Under the pieces are notes generated by a model that was not told the origin of the DNA, did no database searches, and saw only the letters and a list, made by a program, of their open reading frames with translations. From contig JBGPOP010000042.1 of NCBI GenBank assembly GCA_041488095.1, positions 1 through 39,150 of the forward strand: DNA of 39,150 nt, in the 5' to 3' direction. Each line of letters starts with the position of its first letter. Position 1 is the first letter of the stretch. Position numbers and translations under genes: made by a program. Positions 15,818 through 23,574 of the stretch are shown piece by piece. The DNA is from DASYPQ01 sp041488095. GTDB taxonomy: Bacteria; Planctomycetota; UBA1135; GCA-002686595.

Positions 15818-16384
15818 ATGACCGTCCGAGCCACCGAGCTGCGCAAGGGCACCGTGATCGTCGGCGAGCGCGGCGACCTTCTCCTGATCACCGAATACCA
15901 CCACCACACGCCCGGAAACCTGCGCGCGGTGATCCACGTGAAGGTCAAGAACCTCGCCACGGGCGTGATGACCCCGCTGCGCTGGGGCTCGAGCGACGCT
16001 TTCGAGGTCGCCTATCTGGACAAGAAGAAGTGCGAGTACCTCTACAAGGACTCGACCGGGTACCACTTCATGGATCAGGAAACCTACGAGCAGTTCCCGA
16101 TCTCCGAGGATCTCGTGGGCGACATGATGGGCTACGTGCGCGAGAACACGCCCGTCGCGGTCACCTTCCACGGTCCCGTCGCGATCGGCGTCGAGCTGCC
16201 CTCGAGCGTGACGCTCAAGGTGGTCCAGGCCGAGGCCGCCGTGCGAGGCAACACGGCCACGAACGTCAAGAAGGACGCCGTGGTCGAAACGGGTCTCACG
16301 GTCAAGGTCCCGCCGCACATCGCCGTGGGAGACGAGATCCGGATCAGCACCGCGGACGGGGAGTTTCTCGGGCGGCAGAACTGA
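15818..16384 (+). CDS. efp: Translation elongation factor P (unusual tip loop)
   Basis: EF-P enters the ribosomal E site and relieves stalling at polyproline. The 188-residue length is typical for three beta-barrel domains. The start MTVRATELRKGTVI is the conserved N-terminus; the upstream in-frame ATG would add an unrelated 28 residues. Domain II carries YLYKDSTGYHFMDQETYEQF, and domain III ends GDEIRISTADGEFLGR, both classic. The domain I tip loop that reaches the peptidyl-tRNA reads TPGNLRAV. The residue at the position of the modified Lys (E. coli PGKG) or Arg (Pseudomonas SGRN) is Asn. Known lysylation, rhamnosylation or aminopentanol routes could not act there. It has no visible Shine-Dalgarno. 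It stands between two membrane glycosyltransferase genes and ends seven bases from the convergent one. Confidence 0.95.
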   Translation: MTVRATELRKGTVIVGERGDLLLITEYHHHTPGNLRAVIHVKVKNLATGVMTPLRWGSSDAFEVAYLDKKKCEYLYKDSTGYHFMDQETYEQFPISEDLVGDMMGYVRENTPVAVTFHGPVAIGVELPSSVTLKVVQAEAAVRGNTATNVKKDAVVETGLTVKVPPHIAVGDEIRISTADGEFLGRQN

Positions 16385-16391
16385 ACCGGCG

Positions 16392-17876
16392 TCAGCCCCG
16401 CACGTAGACCCACACCGACAGGTCGCGGCTCTCGACGTACAGCGGATAGCACTTGACCAGCCGGCACTCCTCCGCCAGGAAGCGGCGCATCGCGGCGGCG
16501 TCCTCGGGATACCAGTCGAGCAGCTGCTCGGGGTTGAGGATGTACCACGTCCGCCGCGCGTGCCCGGCCCAGCGCGCAGGCTCGTGCGCGCGGAAGCTGT
16601 CGAGCCAGGCGACATGGAGCGGATGCCGCAGCTCGGTCGCGAGCGGGTTCAGGTAATACTCGCCGACGGTGGCCTCCATCCCCAGGACGAGGTCGCCCTC
16701 CTGGCGCTGGTTCCACACGTACTCATAGGCCTCGCGCCATTGCGGGCGCTCGCCCTGGCGCACGGTGAAGTACAAGCCCGTCGTCGCCAGCGCGGGCAGC
16801 AGCAGGAGTCCGAGCCAGGCGGCGCGCATGCCGCCCGCGAGTGCGCTGTGCGGGATCGCATCCGCCTGCGCACCGTCTCGCGAGTCCGCCAGGGGAACGC
16901 AGGCGAGCAGCGCGATCCAGGGCAGGACCACGAACACGTATTGCGCCGAGATGCGCGCCACCAGGGACATTCCCAGTCCAGCCGCGAGCACGAGCACCGC
17001 GACGATCGCGGCAAACACATGGAAAGCGTCGCGGCGGGCGAGCGCCAGGATCGCGCCGGCGAGCGCGGCCGCGCCGAGGAGCGGCGTGACGTAGAACCCG
17101 GTCGTCAGGAGGAAGTGCGCCGGACTGCTCTGGGGCTTCTGGCGCAGGTAATTCGCGAGGGTCGTCCTGGCCCAATCGAAGCGCACGAGCAGCACCAGCG
17201 CGAGCAGCACGAGCAGCGCCGCGGCGGCGCGCATGTCCGGAAGGGGCCGGGCCCCGCGCGCGAGGCGCACCAGGAACGGCGCCAGCGCCAGCGCAGGCAA
17301 CAGCAATCCGGCGGAGGGGTGCAGCGACGATGCCGCGGCGGCGACGACGAAGCCCAGCGCGGACAAGGCCCTCCTTCTCCCCCATAGGCCGCGCACGAGG
17401 AGGCCCGCTCCGACGAGCGACACCGACTGCGCCATCGTGTAGAAGCGCGCGTTCTGCGACCAGTACACGTGCCAGGAGCTCGCCGCGACGAGCAGCGCAG
17501 CGGCCGCCGCGCGCCGCGACCCGGAGAGCGGCCGGAAGGCCCAGAACGTGAGCGGGACCGCGAGCCACCCCAGGACCGCGGGGAGGAAGCGCAGCGCAAA
17601 TTCGTCGGGCACGCCGCCGAGGAGCCGCACCGCGAGAGCGATCGCCCGGTAGCCGAGAGGATTGCCGATCTCGGCCCCCACCAAGCCCTGGTGGATGTCC
17701 GTCCACGTCGCGGCCTCGTCGAACCACAGGCTCCAGCGCGAGAGCCGCCAGAAGCGCGTGAGGCCGAGGAGCAGGGCCAGGAGCAGGATCCAGCGCGCCG
17801 CCGGGTCTCTTCCATCCCCCTCCACCCGAGCCGGGCCGCTCCGGCCCGGTCCCGGGTTCGATCCATTCACGCTCAC
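16392..17876 (-). CDS. GT39-like membrane glycosyltransferase
   Basis: About 494 residues with roughly ten transmembrane helices and a soluble C-terminal domain. After helix 1 (WILLLALLLGLTRFW) comes WSLWFDEAATW, the FDEA motif of ArnT/PMT-like GT39 enzymes. This acidic pair in the first periplasmic loop coordinates the polyprenyl-phosphate-sugar donor. Other helices include AAAALLVAASSW, ALGFVVAAAASSL and LLVLLALVLLVRF. It probably transfers a sugar at the periplasmic face of the inner membrane; acceptor unknown. The start is uncertain: GTG at 17876 or 17870 gives a short Gly/Pro-rich N-terminus, and neither has a clear ribosome site. The gene is convergent with efp and divergent from the PEGA lipoprotein. 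Confidence 0.72.
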   Translation of the reverse strand: MSVNGSNPGPGRSGPARVEGDGRDPAARWILLLALLLGLTRFWRLSRWSLWFDEAATWTDIHQGLVGAEIGNPLGYRAIALAVRLLGGVPDEFALRFLPAVLGWLAVPLTFWAFRPLSGSRRAAAAALLVAASSWHVYWSQNARFYTMAQSVSLVGAGLLVRGLWGRRRALSALGFVVAAAASSLHPSAGLLLPALALAPFLVRLARGARPLPDMRAAAALLVLLALVLLVRFDWARTTLANYLRQKPQSSPAHFLLTTGFYVTPLLGAAALAGAILALARRDAFHVFAAIVAVLVLAAGLGMSLVARISAQYVFVVLPWIALLACVPLADSRDGAQADAIPHSALAGGMRAAWLGLLLLPALATTGLYFTVRQGERPQWREAYEYVWNQRQEGDLVLGMEATVGEYYLNPLATELRHPLHVAWLDSFRAHEPARWAGHARRTWYILNPEQLLDWYPEDAAAMRRFLAEECRLVKCYPLYVESRDLSVWVYVRG

Positions 17877-17992
17877 GAGAGAAGGGTTCCAAAGCCGAAG
17901 GACGATGGCAACAGGTGTCCGCGTCCCGGAGCTCCCCGAGCGGCGGACCTTGCCCACACGCGATTGGGATTCGACAATCCCGGGAGCCACCC

Positions 17993-18427
17993 ATGCGCAC
18001 CGCGAACCACCCCGCTTCGATCGCCCGGCGCGCCGTGAGCGCTGTGGCCGCGGCCGTGTCCTTCCTCAGCGCGTGTTCGGTCCTCGGGTCGTCCGACTCG
18101 GGTGTCTCCTTCGCCACCGAGCCGCCCGGTGCGCGCGTCGTCGTCGACCGCAAGGACAGCGGGTTCGTGACGCCCTGCCGTATGGCGCTCGAGACCGGCC
18201 GGCATCGCGTCGACCTCGAGCTGCCGGGCTACGCACAGGCGAGCCTGCGCCTCGAGTCCGACAGGAGGACCGACGTGATCCTGTGGCGCGACATGTACGC
18301 CCGCCTGGGGGTGTGGCGCTTCCCCCTGTGGTTGAACGTCGAGGATGCGCTCGAACCCGTCAAGGTGCGGAAGGCCATTGCGCCCGGGCACGTGTTCGTG
18401 CGCCTGGAGCGCGCTTCGCACCGGTGA
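17993..18427 (+). CDS. PEGA-domain lipoprotein
   Basis: A 144-residue protein with a signal peptide ending in the lipobox FLSAC (Cys near residue 28). A PEGA-type beta-sandwich follows: VSFATEPPGARVVVDRKDSG, then TPCRMALETGRHRVDLELPG. The EPPGA and G-HRV-LELPGY strands are the family's hallmark. PEGA domains occur in cell-surface proteins and often bind the envelope. A GGGAG six bases before the ATG at 17993 supports this start over an upstream in-frame Met. The stop overlaps the gmhB GTG by four bases, so the two genes are probably co-translated. The C-terminal third (WRFPLWLNVEDALEPVKV) is not part of the domain and has no assigned role. Confidence 0.8.
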   Translation: MRTANHPASIARRAVSAVAAAVSFLSACSVLGSSDSGVSFATEPPGARVVVDRKDSGFVTPCRMALETGRHRVDLELPGYAQASLRLESDRRTDVILWRDMYARLGVWRFPLWLNVEDALEPVKVRKAIAPGHVFVRLERASHR

Positions 18428-19011
18428 GCACCGGTGTCTTGCGCCCGGCGGTCTTCCTCGATCGCGACGGCACGCTGACCGCGGAAGCGGAGTGGGTGAA
18501 GACGAGCGCCGACCTCGCGCTCCTCCCCTGCGCGGCAGAGGCGGTCGCCGCGCTCTCGCACGCGGGTTTCGCGGTGGTGCTGGCGACGAACCAGAGCGCG
18601 GTCGCGCGCGGCATCGTCAGCGAGGAGCAGCTCGCCGCGATCCATGCACACATGTCTCGCGAGCTCTCGCGCGGCGGCGCGCACCTGGACGGCATCTACT
18701 ACTGTCCACACCACCCCAGCCAGGGAGCGTTCCCCTACCGGCGCGAGTGCGAATGCCGCAAGCCCAGGCCCGGGATGCTGCTCGCCGCCACGCGCGACCT
18801 CGGGCTCGATCTCCTGCGGAGCTGGGTCGTCGGAGACGCCGAGCGCGACCTCGCCGCGGGTGAAGCGCTAGCCGTGCCCGGGATCCTGGTCGCGACGGGC
18901 AAGGGGGAGGCCGAGTTCGAGCGCCTGAGCCTCGAGGGCCGCGCACCGCAGCGCTTCGTGGCCGATGTGCTCGCGGCCGCGCGGACCATCCTTGCGCTTC
19001 AGGGCAGGTAG
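18424..19011 (+). CDS. gmhB: D-glycero-beta-D-manno-heptose-1,7-bisphosphate 7-phosphatase-like HAD enzyme
   Basis: A 195-residue HAD-IIIA phosphatase. Motif I is FLDRDGTL, with the nucleophile and acid/base Asp pair. Motif II is ATNQSAVARG. The zinc-binding loop is present as CPHHP...CECRKPRPGM, and motif IV is VVGDAERDLAAG. This set is the GmhB pattern (ADP-heptose pathway for LPS core); histidinol-phosphatase relatives share the fold, so substrate is inferred. The start is GTG at 18424, overlapping the PEGA gene stop (GTGA). Its 3' end overlaps the convergent FemAB-like gene by 13 bases. No other heptose gene is in the window. Confidence 0.85.
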   Translation: MSTGVLRPAVFLDRDGTLTAEAEWVKTSADLALLPCAAEAVAALSHAGFAVVLATNQSAVARGIVSEEQLAAIHAHMSRELSRGGAHLDGIYYCPHHPSQGAFPYRRECECRKPRPGMLLAATRDLGLDLLRSWVVGDAERDLAAGEALAVPGILVATGKGEAEFERLSLEGRAPQRFVADVLAAARTILALQGR

Positions 19012-20075
19012 CGCGAGAGGCGCCCGGAGAGCGAGCGCGCGAGCCAGCCGGGCAGGCGCGACCACGTCTCGCGCAGCAGCTTCGTGCGCGGATTGCTCGG
19101 CGTCAGGGCGGGCAGAGCGCGGCTCCGGAGCAGCGCGTAGCGATAGGAGAGCGGCGCCGCCACGAAGCCCTGGTGCTCCTTGAAGCGGAAGGAACCCGAT
19201 CCGACGCGGCTGCGCGAGAGGTCGAACCGTGCGAGTCCCCGCTCGACCGCCCACTCCTGCAGTCGGGTCGTCAGGAAGTTCGTGGCGTTGAACTCGCGGT
19301 TTCCCGCCGCCGTCGTGCCGATGTAGTAGAAGACCAGCGTGTCGCGGAAGACGAAGGACATCGTCGCCGCGACGACCTCGCCGCCGCGGACCGCCGCATG
19401 GCACACGGCGCCTTCCCCGAGCTCGGCCGCCAGCGCCTCGAACCAGGCCGGGGGCAGGCCGGGCGAGCCCAGGCGCTGCTTGCTCTCTCCGAACAGGCGC
19501 GCGAGATCGGAGAGGTGGCGCTGACCCTCGCTGAGTTCGAGCCCATGCCTCTCGATCGCCTGGCGCACCTCGGCGCGCGCGCGCTTGGGCATGTGCTTCA
19601 TCACTTCGGCCTGGTCGGCCGGGAGCACGCGGACAAAGGTGGCGTAGAGGGCGGAAGGCGTGAGCCCCTCCACGCCGGGATCCTCGACGCAGCGAAGCTC
19701 GACGCGCCCGGCGCGCTCGCTGCGCCCGAGCTCGATCGCGGCCGCGACGAGTGCGCGCGATACCTCGGGCGACTCGCCGATCGGGCCGCCGTAGACCCCG
19801 TAGGGCACCGAGACGAGGTCCGGCCCGCGGAGCGACAGGAACGGCGGCCGGGCACAGCGCATCAGAGGCAAGACGCCCGCGAGAGTGCCCCCGCGACAGG
19901 CGAGGAGATCGCGCGGCGCGTGCCCGATCGCGCGCTCGACCGCGCGGCGCCAGCCGGACAGATGGAAGACCGTGCCGCGCGGGTGCGCGAGGACGAAGCG
20001 GTCGCGCTCCCCGTCCCGCTCGATCTCCGACGGCCGAACCTCGAGCGGGAGGCTAGGGGCGCTCGCGATCGTCAC
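18999..20075 (-). CDS. FemAB-like GNAT-fold transferase (exosortase-locus type)
   Basis: A 358-residue protein with two GNAT-like halves as in FemAB peptidyltransferases. The first half contains FHLSGWRRAVERAIGH and GVLPLM; the second contains FYYIGTTAAGNREFNATNFL and FDLSRSRVGSGSFRFKEHQG. The pattern GWRRAVER...SVPYGVYGG...FDLSRS...FK matches the FemAB-related proteins found in exosortase-A/PEP-CTERM polysaccharide loci, where the exact reaction is not established. GTG at 20075 is chosen; it lies 23 bases inside the end of the upstream GT2 gene, giving tight coupling. It is the last gene of a three-gene leftward unit with two GT2 enzymes. An aminoacyl transfer onto a glycan or peptide is plausible, not shown. 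Confidence 0.75.
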   Translation of the reverse strand: MTIASAPSLPLEVRPSEIERDGERDRFVLAHPRGTVFHLSGWRRAVERAIGHAPRDLLACRGGTLAGVLPLMRCARPPFLSLRGPDLVSVPYGVYGGPIGESPEVSRALVAAAIELGRSERAGRVELRCVEDPGVEGLTPSALYATFVRVLPADQAEVMKHMPKRARAEVRQAIERHGLELSEGQRHLSDLARLFGESKQRLGSPGLPPAWFEALAAELGEGAVCHAAVRGGEVVAATMSFVFRDTLVFYYIGTTAAGNREFNATNFLTTRLQEWAVERGLARFDLSRSRVGSGSFRFKEHQGFVAAPLSYRYALLRSRALPALTPSNPRTKLLRETWSRLPGWLARSLSGRLSRYLP

Positions 20076-21072
20076 GGCTCTCCCAGATCCTCTCGACCCG
20101 GTACTCGCGCAGGTTGCGCGCCTGCGTGTAGATGATGATCTCACCCACCAGCCCGAATCCGATGATCTGCACGCCGAGCATCAGCATCAGGACGCCGATC
20201 AGGAAGAGCGGGCGCTGGTAGACCCCCGAGCCCTTGACGAGGTGCTCGATCTCGATGTACGCCGCCATGGCCCCGCCGAGCAGCATGAACAGGCCGCCGA
20301 TCGCCCCGAAGAACCGCAGCGGCTTCAGCGTGAACTTCGCCAGGAACAGCATCCCCAGGACATCCAGGAGGCGCCGCGCGTAGACCCCGACGCCGAAGAG
20401 GCCGGCGCCGCCCCACTCACGCAGGTGCACGACCTCCAGCTCGGTCACGCGAAATCCCTGCCGGAAGGCGATCGCGGGCAGGAAGCGGTACATGTCGCCG
20501 TAGAGATGCATCTCCTCGAGCACCTCGCGCCGGAACGCCCGGAAGGTGCAGTTCAGGTCGTGGAGCTTGACGTGGATGATGCGCCGCGTGATCCAGTTGA
20601 ACAGGTTCGACTGGAGCCGGTTCAGCCAGGGGTCGACCCTGCGGCGACGCCACGAGGTGACGAAGTCCTCGCCCTGGTCGATCGCCGCGAGCATCGGACC
20701 GATCGCGGACGGGTCGACCTGCACGTACTGCGGCGAGGTCAGGAGGATCGCACCGCGCGCCTTCTCGTAGCCCGCCGAGAGGCACACCGACTCGCCGAAG
20801 GACTGCTGCAGGCCGACGGTGTGCACCTTCTCCGGGCGCTCCGTCGAGAGACGTTGCGCTTCCAGCCAGGCTGCGCCACGCACGCCGTCGAAGACCAGGA
20901 TGAACTCGTGATCGCGGGACAGGCGCTCCAGCTCCTGCGTGAGCGCCCGGACGACTTCGCCCACCTCCGCGGTGGGCTTCGTCACCGGGATGATCACGGA
21001 GACCGCGCCCGCGTGGGTGCTCCTGCGTCCGGCGGGCTGGCGGGTCTCCTCCACGGCGGGGGCGGAGCGCAT
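20053..21072 (-). CDS. GT2 glycosyltransferase, polyprenyl-phosphate-sugar synthase type with C-terminal membrane helices
   Basis: A 339-residue DPM1/ArnC-like enzyme. The GT-A domain (residues about 25-235) begins VSVIIPVTKP. It has FILVFDGVRG, where a DD pair is common, and LLTSPQYVQVDPSAI, where family members usually show DADLQxxP. The usual DxD is thus not evident (SPQYVQVDP). Two to three membrane helices follow (FFGAIGGLFMLLGGAMAAYI; LFLIGVLMLMLGVQIIGFGL). Expected job: load a sugar onto polyprenyl phosphate at the cytosolic face. The altered metal-binding motif makes activity uncertain. The ATG directly follows the stop of the upstream GT2 gene (TAGATG). It overlaps the FemAB-like gene by 23 bases. 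Confidence 0.8.
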   Translation of the reverse strand: MRSAPAVEETRQPAGRRSTHAGAVSVIIPVTKPTAEVGEVVRALTQELERLSRDHEFILVFDGVRGAAWLEAQRLSTERPEKVHTVGLQQSFGESVCLSAGYEKARGAILLTSPQYVQVDPSAIGPMLAAIDQGEDFVTSWRRRRVDPWLNRLQSNLFNWITRRIIHVKLHDLNCTFRAFRREVLEEMHLYGDMYRFLPAIAFRQGFRVTELEVVHLREWGGAGLFGVGVYARRLLDVLGMLFLAKFTLKPLRFFGAIGGLFMLLGGAMAAYIEIEHLVKGSGVYQRPLFLIGVLMLMLGVQIIGFGLVGEIIIYTQARNLREYRVERIWESRDDRERP

Positions 21073-22047
21073 CTAACGCACGATCTCTCCCGCGGGGAAG
21101 CCCGCGGTGGAGAGCGGCCTGTGGGGGCGCGAGCGGTGCATGCCGCTGGCCTTGACCGCCAGCTCGGCGAGCAGCCCCAGCATCACGAAGTACACGCACG
21201 CCATGAACAGGATCATGGTCGTGAACAGCGCCACGGTCCCCCAGCCGTTGCCGGAGGTGATCTGCTCGGCGTTGGCCAGGGCGGAGGCGAGGAGGCCGAT
21301 CAGGAGCAGGGCGAAGGGTGCCGTCAGGAGCGCGAAGTAGGACAGCGGACGCTGCGAGAACGAGGAGAGCATCTTCACCACCAGGAGATCGAGCAGGACG
21401 CGTGCCGCGCGTCCGAGCCCGTATTTGCTCCTGCCGAAGCGCCGCGGGCGATGGTTCACGACGATCTCGGAGATGCGCGCCCCGCTTCCGGCCGACAGCA
21501 CGGGCAGGAAGCGGTGTTGCTCGGCATAGATCGGCAGGTGCTCCACGACCTCCCGCCGGAAGGCCTTGAGAGTGCAGCCGGTGTCGTGCACCGCAACCCC
21601 GCTGACCAGGGCGATCAGCCGGTTGGCGAAGAGCGAGGGCAGCCGCCTCAGCACGAACCCGTCGCGGCGGTCCTTGCGCCAGCCCGAGACGACGTCGGCG
21701 CCGCGCTCGAGCGCATCGAGCAGGAGCGGGATGTCGGCGGGGTCGTTCTGCAGGTCCCCGTCGATCGTCACCACGACCTCGCCGCGCGCGTGGTCGAAGC
21801 CGGCCGCCATCGCCGCGGTCTGCCCCACCCTCGCCCTCAGGGCGATCGCCCGCACGCGCCCGTCGGTTCGCTGCAGGTCGAGGATGACCGCCAGGCTCCG
21901 GTCGGCCGAGCGGTCATCGACGTAGACCACCTCGAAGGCACGCCCGAGGGGGTCCAGGGCGCGAACGATCTCGGCCTGCAGGGTCGGCAGGCTGTCCTCC
22001 TCGTCGAAGACGGGGACGACGACCGTGATGTCGGGGACTTTCTCCAA
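21073..22047 (-). CDS. GT2 glycosyltransferase, polyprenyl-phosphate-sugar synthase type
   Basis: A 324-residue paralogue of the downstream GT2 protein with a fully canonical active site. It has ITVVVPVFDEEDSLP, VVYVDDRSADRS, VGQTAAMAAGFDHARG, VTIDGDLQNDPADIP (the DxD motif) and SGWRKDRRD. Two C-terminal helix pairs follow (FALLTAPFALLLIGLLASAL; TTMILFMACVYFVMLGLLAE). It most likely makes a polyprenyl-phosphate hexose or aminosugar as donor for the GT-C membrane transferases. TTG at 22047 is the only reasonable start codon before the conserved IPD-x-VVVP beginning; no strong ribosome site is visible. It is the first gene of the leftward GT2-GT2-FemAB unit and is divergent from the kinase-like gene. 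Confidence 0.82.
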   Translation of the reverse strand: MEKVPDITVVVPVFDEEDSLPTLQAEIVRALDPLGRAFEVVYVDDRSADRSLAVILDLQRTDGRVRAIALRARVGQTAAMAAGFDHARGEVVVTIDGDLQNDPADIPLLLDALERGADVVSGWRKDRRDGFVLRRLPSLFANRLIALVSGVAVHDTGCTLKAFRREVVEHLPIYAEQHRFLPVLSAGSGARISEIVVNHRPRRFGRSKYGLGRAARVLLDLLVVKMLSSFSQRPLSYFALLTAPFALLLIGLLASALANAEQITSGNGWGTVALFTTMILFMACVYFVMLGLLAELAVKASGMHRSRPHRPLSTAGFPAGEIVR

Positions 22048-22061
22048 GGGGTGGCTCGGCC

Positions 22062-22073
22062 GGGCTGCAGCCC
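22062..22073. repeat. 12-base perfect palindrome in the divergent regulatory gap
   Basis: GGGCTGCAGCCC lies 14 bases before the TTG of the GT2 gene, in the 171-base gap between it and the kinase-like gene. It could be an operator or simple GC-rich symmetry. A second imperfect inverted repeat (GGTTC...GAACC, 22090-22115) follows. Confidence 0.3.
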
Positions 22074-22178
22074 CCTTCGAGCCTATCCAGGTTCGCCCGG
22101 AAGGCGATGGGAACCCAAGCACAAATGGAGCCTGGGTGGCGGGACCTCGCCGGGGATGCGACTTCCTGGCGAGCCACC

Positions 22179-22206
22179 TTGCCCGCCTTCCCGTTCCCGA
22201 TACCAT
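22179..22206 (+). promoter_or_regulatory. Possible promoter of the kinase-like/regulator/TPR operon
   Basis: TTGCCC (22179-22184) and TACCAT (22201-22206) are separated by 16 bases, each matching the vegetative consensus at four of six positions. The -10 lies 12 bases before the ATG at 22219, so the transcript leader would be very short. Confidence 0.35.
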
Positions 22207-22218
22207 CAGGCCTCTGGC

Positions 22219-23541
22219 ATGCACGGCGAAGAAGAGATCGCAGAAGGTACGCTGCTCTTCGGCCCAGGCGAGCGCCTCGCCGACTTGATGAACCTCGTGG
22301 GGGCTGCAGCGCCGCGCGCGCGTGTGCGCCAGATGGCGGACCTGGACGAGCTGGCGGAGCGCCCCGAGCACCGAGGCGGCCAGGGTGTGCTGCTCGTCGA
22401 CGCCGATGTTCTGCCGGCCGAGGACGTGGGCTATCTGCGGCGGTTCCTGGCGCGCGAGGCGCGCTTCAAGCTGACCCTGGTCGGCGAGGACTCCAGTCGC
22501 CGCGTCGCACGCACGCTCCTGCGTCTGCCGCGCGTCCGCTGGATGGGCTGGCCTCCCGACCTCGACGACGTGCGCGGTCTCGTCGCACCGGCGCGCGCCG
22601 CGGCTCTCGCCGTGCGCACGCGAGCCGCCCCCGCTCCGGCTCCCCCGAGATCGCCCGCGCGGGTTGCCCCCGCCGCCGGCGAGGCCGTCGACGAGCTCGC
22701 CCGCATCGAGGCCATCCTCGACTTGCCGCAAGAGGCCGAGCCTCTCGACGTCGGCGAGGCCGGGATGAGAGCCACGCCCGCCCCGGCCCGGGGCCAGCCC
22801 ACGGCTCCCCCGCGCTACTTTCGCGACCAGGTCGCCGATCTGGCCGACATCGCGCAGCGCATCGAGGGCGGCCTCTCCAGCGCACGGGAGTCGGGCGCGC
22901 TCGCCGATCCGAAAGTCGAGGCGCTCTCCGGCGACGTGGCGCGCCTCGTCCAGTTCACGCGCACGCTGTCCTACCTTTCCGCCGCACCGCCGCCGGGCGA
23001 CCAGGAATTCGATCTCGCCGAGCTCATCGACACGCTCGTCGACGGTCTGCCCAAGAAGGGACCCCAGTCGCCGCGGTGGCTGGCGCGATCGAGCGGCCCC
23101 CTGCCCGTGCGCTCCGACCGCGAGCTGCTCCTCCAGGCCTTCGACGCCCTGCTGTTCCTGGCCGAAAAGTGCTCTGGCCGCGGCGAGATCGTGCGCGTGC
23201 AGGCCGGGCCGGTCGAGCCTGGGGCGGGTCATAGGGCACGGGTCACCCTCGATTTTTCCTCAGGACCGCTGGCCGACCTCGAGCCCGCGCAGGTGCTCGA
23301 GCCCTACGGTCTGCGGCGCACGCTCCCCGACCTCGGACCCAACGCGCTCTCGGCCGCGATCGGGATCATCGCCGGACAGGGCGGACGTCTGGAGCTGCGC
23401 AAGCCCTCGCGCGGACGCTTCTCCTGGATCCTGGAGCTGCCGCTCATCGCCGCACGCACGCCCGGGCGGGAAGGCGAACCGGCCCCCGAGGGAGGGACGC
23501 CTGCGCGCGCGTCGCGCGGGGCCGCCGATCCGTTCGCCTAG
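22219..23541 (+). CDS. Histidine-kinase-like protein without catalytic residues
   Basis: A 440-residue soluble protein. Residues about 10-130 resemble a receiver-like alpha/beta domain (VLLVDADVLPAEDVGYL; FKLTLVGED). An Ala/Pro-rich linker follows (135-195), then a helical region (about 200-275; VADLADIAQRIEGGLSSARE) where a kinase dimerisation domain would sit. An HATPase-like fold lies at about 296-415. The helical region contains no His at all. The N-box reads FDALLFLAEKC without Asn, and the G1 position reads SSGPL instead of DxGxG; only the last strand pattern (AIGIIAGQGGRLEL) is well kept. ATP binding and phosphotransfer are unlikely. The sigma-54 regulator starts 34 bases downstream. 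This position corresponds to PrsK in exosortase loci, but PrsK is a membrane kinase and this has no membrane helix. Confidence 0.7.
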   Translation: MHGEEEIAEGTLLFGPGERLADLMNLVGAAAPRARVRQMADLDELAERPEHRGGQGVLLVDADVLPAEDVGYLRRFLAREARFKLTLVGEDSSRRVARTLLRLPRVRWMGWPPDLDDVRGLVAPARAAALAVRTRAAPAPAPPRSPARVAPAAGEAVDELARIEAILDLPQEAEPLDVGEAGMRATPAPARGQPTAPPRYFRDQVADLADIAQRIEGGLSSARESGALADPKVEALSGDVARLVQFTRTLSYLSAAPPPGDQEFDLAELIDTLVDGLPKKGPQSPRWLARSSGPLPVRSDRELLLQAFDALLFLAEKCSGRGEIVRVQAGPVEPGAGHRARVTLDFSSGPLADLEPAQVLEPYGLRRTLPDLGPNALSAAIGIIAGQGGRLELRKPSRGRFSWILELPLIAARTPGREGEPAPEGGTPARASRGAADPFA

Positions 23542-23574
23542 CCCGTCCGAAGGATTCAACTCGGGAGCGACGGC

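Noticed and set aside
17831..17849. Perfect 7-bp hairpin CCGGGCC-GCTCC-GGCCCGG
   Set aside because: Lies inside the probable N-terminal codons of the GT39-like gene (Pro/Gly/Arg codons) and is explained by GC-rich coding sequence, though it could also mean that the true start is further downstream.
22170..22186. Possible -24/-12 (sigma-54) promoter, TGGCGAGCCACCTTGCC
   Set aside because: The GG and GC elements are 11 bases apart; sigma-54 promoters need a strict spacing of ten.
19885..22218. Very long open frame on the + strand preceding the kinase-like gene
   Set aside because: It is antisense to the FemAB-like and GT2 genes and its composition (Asp/Glu/Arg/His-rich runs) is that of a GC-rich shadow frame; only the part from 22219 is real.
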